DNA of 64,000 nt from JAHDVS01 sp964370985 (GTDB taxonomy: Bacteria > Actinomycetota > Thermoleophilia > Gaiellales > Gaiellaceae): the NCBI GenBank assembly GCA_964370985.1, contig CAYJLE010000002.1:1-64000 (forward strand). Direction: 5' to 3'. The translations under genes were made by a program, and so were the position numbers. Shown one piece after another: positions 59,900-64,000 of the stretch (its first letter is position 1; each line of letters begins with the position of its first letter). The notes below the pieces were generated by a model that saw nothing but the letters and a program-made list of their open reading frames with translations, was not told the origin of the DNA and searched no databases.

Positions 59900-62344
59900 C
59901 TACGGGGCGGGCTCGGGCGGTGCGTCCGGGCCGTCGAGGTCGATCTCGTCCCAGGCCTCCACCGTGCCGCTCACCTTGTCGTTGCCCGACCCGCCGAAGA
60001 ACTTGTCGACCGCGCCGGCCTTCGTGTAGTAGGTGTCGTCCCCCGAGCCGCCGTACGCGACGGTGCCGCTGTCGCTCCCGTAGAGCTTGTCGTTACCGGA
60101 GCCGCCGACCAGGACGTCGGTGCCGGCTCCGCCCTTGAGCGTGTCGTTGCCGTCGCCGCCGTCGAGGGTGTCGTTGCCGGCGCCGCCGGTGAGGGAGTCG
60201 TTGCCGGCTCCGCCGGCGAGCGTGTCTGCGCCGTCGCCGCCGTCGAGCGTGTCCGTGCCGGCGTCGCCGTCGAGGGTGTCGTTGCCCGCTTCGCCGTAGA
60301 GCTTGTCGTTGTCGGCGCCGCCGACCAGGACGTCGTTGCCGGCTCCGCCCTTGAGCGTGTCCGTGCCGGTGCCGCCGTCGAGGGTGTCGTCGCCGGCGCC
60401 GCCGGTGAGGGAGTCGTTGCCGGCTCCGCCGGCGAGCGTGTCTGCGNNNNNNNNNNNNNNNNNNNNNNNNNNNNNNNNNNNNNNNNNNNNNNNNNNNNNN
60501 NNNNNNNNNNNNNNNNNNNNNNNNNNNNNNNNNNNNNNNNNNNNNNGGCTCCGCCGGCGAGCGTGTCTGCGCCGTCGCCGCCGTCGAGCGTGTCCGTGCC
60601 GTCGCCGCNNNNNNNNNNNNNNNNNNNNNNNNNNNNNNNNNNNNNNNNNNNNNNNNNNNNNNNNNNNNNNNNNNNNNNNNNNNNNNNNNNNNNNNNNNNN
60701 NNNNNNNNCGTCGAGGGTGTCGTCTCCCGCTTCGCCGTAGAGCTTGTCGTTGTCGGCGCCGCCGGTGAGCCAGTCGCCGCCGGCCCCGCCCTTGAGCGTG
60801 TCCGTGCCGGCCCCGCCGTCGAGCGTGTCTGCGCCGTCGCCGCCGTCGAGCGTGTCCGTGCCGTCGCCGCCGTCGAGGGTGTCGTCTCCCGCTTCGCCGT
60901 AGAGCTTGTCGTTGTCGGCGCCGCCATGGAGCCAGTCGTTGCCGGTTCCGCCCTTGAGCGTGTCCGTGCCGGTGCCGCCGTCGAGGGTGTCGTCGCCTGC
61001 GCCGCCGGTGAGGGAGTCGTTGCCGGCTCCGCCGGCGAGCGTGTCTGCGCCGTCGCCGCCGTCGAGCGTGTCCGTGCCGGCGCCGCCGTCGAGGGTGTCG
61101 TCTCCCGCTTCGCCGTAGAGCTTGTCGTTGCCGGCGCCGCCCTGCAGCGTGTCTGCGCCGTCGCCGCCGTACAGGCTGTCGTGGCCGGCGCCGCCGTACA
61201 GGTTGTCGTTGCCCGCGTCGCCGGTGAGCGTGTCGTTGCCGTCTGTTCCGATCAGGGTCAGGCCGGGCACGATGGGCGCGATCTCCTCGGCGCCAACCGT
61301 TGGAGGCGCGGTCTGGGCCGCGGGAACCGGGTCGTCGACCGGGGCAACGTCGGTCCCGTCGGACGGCGGCTGCTCGTCGGAGCCGGTCTCGGCCGGATCC
61401 GCCTCCGCATCGGGGTCGCCCGGTGTGGTACCGGCGTCGCCTTCGGGCTGGCCGCCGCCGTCCGTGCTGCCGGATTGGTCGGCTGCTTCGGTGTCGACCG
61501 GCGCGCTCGAGCTCTGATACCCGTCGTCCGCGACGGGGTTGGCGGCTCCGTCCGGCAGGTCGTCGCTCGCGTCTGCGGGCGAGCCCGAGCCGAAGGTGAC
61601 GATCGTCCCGTCGGAGAGGAGCAGGCCACCGCCGCCAAACGGGAGCGGCCCGGCTCCGGCGAGCGGGTCGACGAGCACGATCCCGCCGGTGCTGCCGAGC
61701 CCCGCGGCGGCGAACGACGCCTTGCTCTCGGTCATCTGCACGGCGCCGAGCGCAACACCCGCGCTGAGCGCGATGCTGACCGGGATCACGAGCGACTTCC
61801 TGCGCAGGAGGCTCGCGATCGTGCGCGCGTCCTCCCGGGCGATCTGCATCAACTCGACGAGAGCGTCGACGACGGCTTCCTCCGCGAGGTCGAGAGCCTC
61901 CGAGAGCGCGTTGACATCGGCCGAGCGAAGCGGCAGGGCCGACCGCCGGCCGCCGCGAAGCGCCCAGACGAGATCGAGGTAGGCGCCGAGCGTGTCGGCG
62001 ATGGGGTCGTCGCGGATCGTCAGCCTGCGCGTTGCGCCGCCCGCGGCGATCACGCCAGCCCTGAAGTCGACCTCGAGCGAGGTGCGTGGCGGCGCAACCG
62101 CGGCCACGTCGAACTCGTAGAGCTCGGCGAGCAGCGTGCTGAGCCGTTCGCCGACCGGTCGCGAGCCGCGCTCGAATGCCTTCAATTCGCCGGCGCTGAA
62201 TCGTCCCCCCGATGCCCTCGCGAGATCGCGAACCGAGGCGCGCTGCTCCTCGCGGGCGTCTGTGAGGGCGCGCCCCAGGCGGGCGGCCCAGCCGGTTGGC
62301 TCCAGGCGGACGCCGGGAGCGAGCTCGATCGCTGTCGTGGTCAT
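59900..62344 (-). CDS. HTH-TM-RTX repeat protein, interrupted by assembly gaps
   Basis: Starting at ATG 62344. Residues about 20-85 form an XRE-like HTH (ASVRDLARASGGRFSAGELK, AFERGSRPVGERLSTLLAEL). A helical linker leads to a membrane helix near residues 184-204 (SLVIPVSIALSAGVALGAVQ), a Pro/Asp-rich linker, and many RTX nonapeptides (GGAGNDSLTGGAGDDTLDGG) that bind calcium outside the cell. A cytoplasmic HTH with a single TM and an outer domain recalls RodZ. Two 100-N gaps (60447-60546, 60609-60708) leave the repeat number unknown. Confidence 0.8.
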   Translation of the reverse strand: MTTTAIELAPGVRLEPTGWAARLGRALTDAREEQRASVRDLARASGGRFSAGELKAFERGSRPVGERLSTLLAELYEFDVAAVAPPRTSLEVDFRAGVIAAGGATRRLTIRDDPIADTLGAYLDLVWALRGGRRSALPLRSADVNALSEALDLAEEAVVDALVELMQIAREDARTIASLLRRKSLVIPVSIALSAGVALGAVQMTESKASFAAAGLGSTGGIVLVDPLAGAGPLPFGGGGLLLSDGTIVTFGSGSPADASDDLPDGAANPVADDGYQSSSAPVDTEAADQSGSTDGGGQPEGDAGTTPGDPDAEADPAETGSDEQPPSDGTDVAPVDDPVPAAQTAPPTVGAEEIAPIVPGLTLIGTDGNDTLTGDAGNDNLYGGAGHDSLYGGDGADTLQGGAGNDKLYGEAGDDTLDGGAGTDTLDGGDGADTLAGGAGNDSLTGGAGDDTLDGGTGTDTLKGGTGNDWLHGGADNDKLYGEAGDDTLDGGDGTDTLDGGDGADTLDGGAGTDTLKGGAGGDWLTGGADNDKLYGEAGDDTLDXXXXXXXXXXXXXXXXXXXXXXXXXXXXXXXXXXRRRHGHARRRRRRRHARRRSXXXXXXXXXXXXXXXXXXXXXXXXXXXXXXXXXXADTLAGGAGNDSLTGGAGDDTLDGGTGTDTLKGGAGNDVLVGGADNDKLYGEAGNDTLDGDAGTDTLDGGDGADTLAGGAGNDSLTGGAGNDTLDGGDGNDTLKGGAGTDVLVGGSGNDKLYGSDSGTVAYGGSGDDTYYTKAGAVDKFFGGSGNDKVSGTVEAWDEIDLDGPDAPPEPAP
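60447..60708. other. Two 100-N scaffold gaps within the RTX repeats
   Basis: N runs at 60447-60546 and 60609-60708, each exactly 100 bases, mark joins of unknown size. The repeats around them share long identical blocks, which explains the assembly failure. The frame between the gaps cannot be trusted. Confidence 0.95.
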
Positions 62345-62470
62345 GGTCGTATCGATCGGCGGTTTCGCGTAGCCGCGTATCCCCCGGATGCGGGATCCCG
62401 TGCTCCCTCCGTCGGGTTCCGTCTCCCGGGCGACTTTTCGCCTCCCGGTCGCTATCCTCCGGGCTGGACG

Positions 62471-64000
62471 ATGCGGCTGGCGCTCGCACAGATCGACACG
62501 ACGGTCGGCGACCTCGACGGGAACCGGGAGCGGATCCTCGAGTGGCTCGAGCGCGCGCGCGAGGATGGCGCGGACCTGGTGCTCTTCCCCGAGCTCGCCA
62601 TCACCGGCTACCCGCCGGAAGATCTGCTGCTGCGGCCGGCCTTCCTGCGCGCGGCCGCGCGCAGCCTCGAGCTCGTGGCTGCGGAGACCCGCGGGGTCGC
62701 CTGCCTCGTCGGCGTCCCCCATCTCGACCGGGATCTCTTCAACGCCTGCGCCGTCCTTGCCGACGGCCAGGTGCGGGCGATCTATCACAAGCGCTTCCTG
62801 CCCAACTACGGGGTCTTCGACGAGGACCGCTACTTCCAGGCCGGCCGCGAGCTTCTGCTGCTGCGTCTCGGGGAGACGCTGGTCGGGCCGACCGTGTGCG
62901 AGGACATCTGGCAGCCGGGCCCGCCGGCGACGGATCTCGCCCTCGCGGGCGCCCACCTCGTCGCGAACATCTCGGCCTCCCCGTTCCACGTCGGCAAGGG
63001 CAGGGAGCGGGAGGAGATGCTGCGCACCCGCGCGCGCGACAACGTCTGCTTCGTGGCGTTCGTGAACGCTGTCGGCGGCCAGGACGAGCTTGTGTTCGAC
63101 GGCCACTCGCTCGTCATCGACCAGGACGGCGACGTGGTCGCTCGCGCGCCCGCGTTCGAGGAGGCGCTGCTCGTCTGCGACGTCGACCCGACTGCCGCCG
63201 CCGGGCACCGACTGCGCGACGCGCGACGCCGCGCGCTCGCCCGCGAGCGGCCCGAGCTGCCGGCACCCGCTCTCGTCGAGCTCGACACGCCGCGCCAGCA
63301 GGGGGCGCCGGTCCCGGTCGCGCTGGCGGGGCAGCTCGGGGAGCTCGAGGAGATGCGCCGCGCGCTCTGCCTCGGCCTGTCCGACTACGTGCGCAAGAAC
63401 GGCTTCCGCGAGGTCGTGCTCGGCAGCTCCGGCGGCATCGACTCGGCGCTGACCGCGGCGCTGGCGGCGGAGGCGCTCGGGCCCGAGCGCGTCGTCTGCG
63501 TGTCGATGCCGTCGTGCTTCTCCTCCGAGGGGACGCGGCGGGACGCGCGGCTCGTCGCCGAGAGCCTCGGGACGGGCTTCTACGAGCTGCCGATCGAGCC
63601 GGCCGTCGAGGCGTTTCGCTCGGTGCTCGCGCCGGTCTTCGCGGGGCTCGAGGAGGGCGTCGCCGAGGAGAACATCCAGGCGCGCGTCCGCGGGACGCTG
63701 CTGATGGCGCTCTCGAACAAGTTCGGCTGGCTGCTCGTCGCGACCGGGAACAAGAGCGAGTACTCGGTCGGCTACGCGACGCTCTATGGGGACATGGCCG
63801 GCGGGTTCGCGCTGCTCAAGGACGTGTACAAGACCGACGTCTACCGCCTCGCCCGCCATCTGAACGAGCGGGCGGGCCGGGAGCTGATCCCGCGCTCGGT
63901 GCTCGAGCGCGCGCCGAGCGCCGAGCTGCGCCCCGACCAGCGCGACGAGGACTCGCTGCCCCCCTACGCGCGGCTCGACCCCGTGCTCGAGGCGTACGTC
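62471..64000 (+). CDS. nadE: Glutamine-dependent NAD+ synthase, 3' end outside window
   Basis: ATG 62471, 510 codons seen, no stop before the edge. The N-terminal nitrilase-type glutaminase has its Glu in FPELAITGYPPEDL, Lys in YHKRFLPNYGVFDEDRYF and Cys in GPTVCEDIWQPGPPATDL. The C-terminal synthetase has the PP-loop LGSSGGIDSALTAALAAEAL and GNKSEYSVGYATLYGDMAGG. It makes NAD+ from deamido-NAD+, using glutamine as ammonia source. Confidence 0.96.
   Translation, partial: MRLALAQIDTTVGDLDGNRERILEWLERAREDGADLVLFPELAITGYPPEDLLLRPAFLRAAARSLELVAAETRGVACLVGVPHLDRDLFNACAVLADGQVRAIYHKRFLPNYGVFDEDRYFQAGRELLLLRLGETLVGPTVCEDIWQPGPPATDLALAGAHLVANISASPFHVGKGREREEMLRTRARDNVCFVAFVNAVGGQDELVFDGHSLVIDQDGDVVARAPAFEEALLVCDVDPTAAAGHRLRDARRRALARERPELPAPALVELDTPRQQGAPVPVALAGQLGELEEMRRALCLGLSDYVRKNGFREVVLGSSGGIDSALTAALAAEALGPERVVCVSMPSCFSSEGTRRDARLVAESLGTGFYELPIEPAVEAFRSVLAPVFAGLEEGVAEENIQARVRGTLLMALSNKFGWLLVATGNKSEYSVGYATLYGDMAGGFALLKDVYKTDVYRLARHLNERAGRELIPRSVLERAPSAELRPDQRDEDSLPPYARLDPVLEAYV

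Noticed and set aside
60087..61258. CRISPR-like array suggested by regular short repeats
   Set aside because: The repeats have no unique spacers and translate on the minus strand as RTX nonapeptides.

Overview
The window is about 64 kb of very GC-rich DNA with long, tightly packed actinobacterial-type genes, many GTG starts, and overlapping stop/start codons inside operons. The gene at 14396 has the N-terminus (MRRLPRP, then SPAMAIALIALFMSLGGT, then NSLTGADVKN-like repeats) that I associate with secreted proteins of Thermoleophilia (Solirubrobacterales/Gaiellales, Actinomycetota). That placement is an inference. Two 100-N gaps in an RTX-repeat gene and a poly-G/C tract inside selD show that this is a draft scaffold, probably from a metagenome.

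Layout. (1) 1-10.1 kb is an accessory region. It holds a 5'-truncated serine recombinase next to an IS3 element, three unrelated unknown genes (one a concanavalin-like/TIR-like fusion that looks like a defence effector), an IS256 element, an RHH/MazF-type toxin-antitoxin pair, and an XRE/ImmA-IrrE/PIN operon. (2) 10.1-14.9 kb is catabolism: glutaryl-CoA dehydrogenase, malate synthase, a PaaI-type thioesterase and a 2-keto-4-pentenoate hydratase-like enzyme. (3) 14.9-20.1 kb is one five-gene operon for ferredoxin-dependent 2-oxoacid oxidation, iorA-iorB::ferredoxin-korA-korB-korC, behind a recognisable promoter with two TetR-type palindromes. (4) 20.1-22.7 kb holds a secreted unknown protein and an AhpD-like peroxidase gene with an in-frame TGA at the second cysteine of its CxxC motif, followed by a SECIS-like hairpin. 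(5) 22.7-25.2 kb is a 2.4-kb island inserted at tRNA-Asp, bounded by a 46-bp direct repeat and carrying an AbiE toxin-antitoxin system. (6) 25-46.5 kb is mainly chromosomal metabolism and transport: dehydrogenases, a P-type ATPase, arsenite methyltransferase, a ring-cleavage dioxygenase, 1-Cys peroxiredoxin, a MarP-like protease, a three-subunit molybdenum hydroxylase, a CobW GTPase, a polysaccharide deacetylase and an M20 amidohydrolase. (7) 46.5-56.5 kb has two HTH-TPR regulators, each beside very short secreted-peptide-like ORFs, an SF2 helicase, a PAC2 protein, selD with a rhodanese, and a thioredoxin-like lipoprotein. (8) 56.5-64 kb has an MFS/TetR operon, a class V aminotransferase, an RTX-repeat membrane protein with a cytoplasmic HTH domain, and NAD+ synthase running off the right edge.

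The most interesting link is selenium. selD (51.7-52.9 kb) shows that the genome encodes selenophosphate synthesis, which makes the TGA-interrupted AhpD-like gene at 22.1-22.7 kb a credible selenoprotein rather than a pseudogene. The second idea worth testing is that the two HTH-TPR regulators with adjacent micro-ORFs are RRNPP-like peptide-sensing systems. The third is the sensor/effector fusion at 3.1-4.0 kb in a mobile, possibly defensive, neighbourhood.
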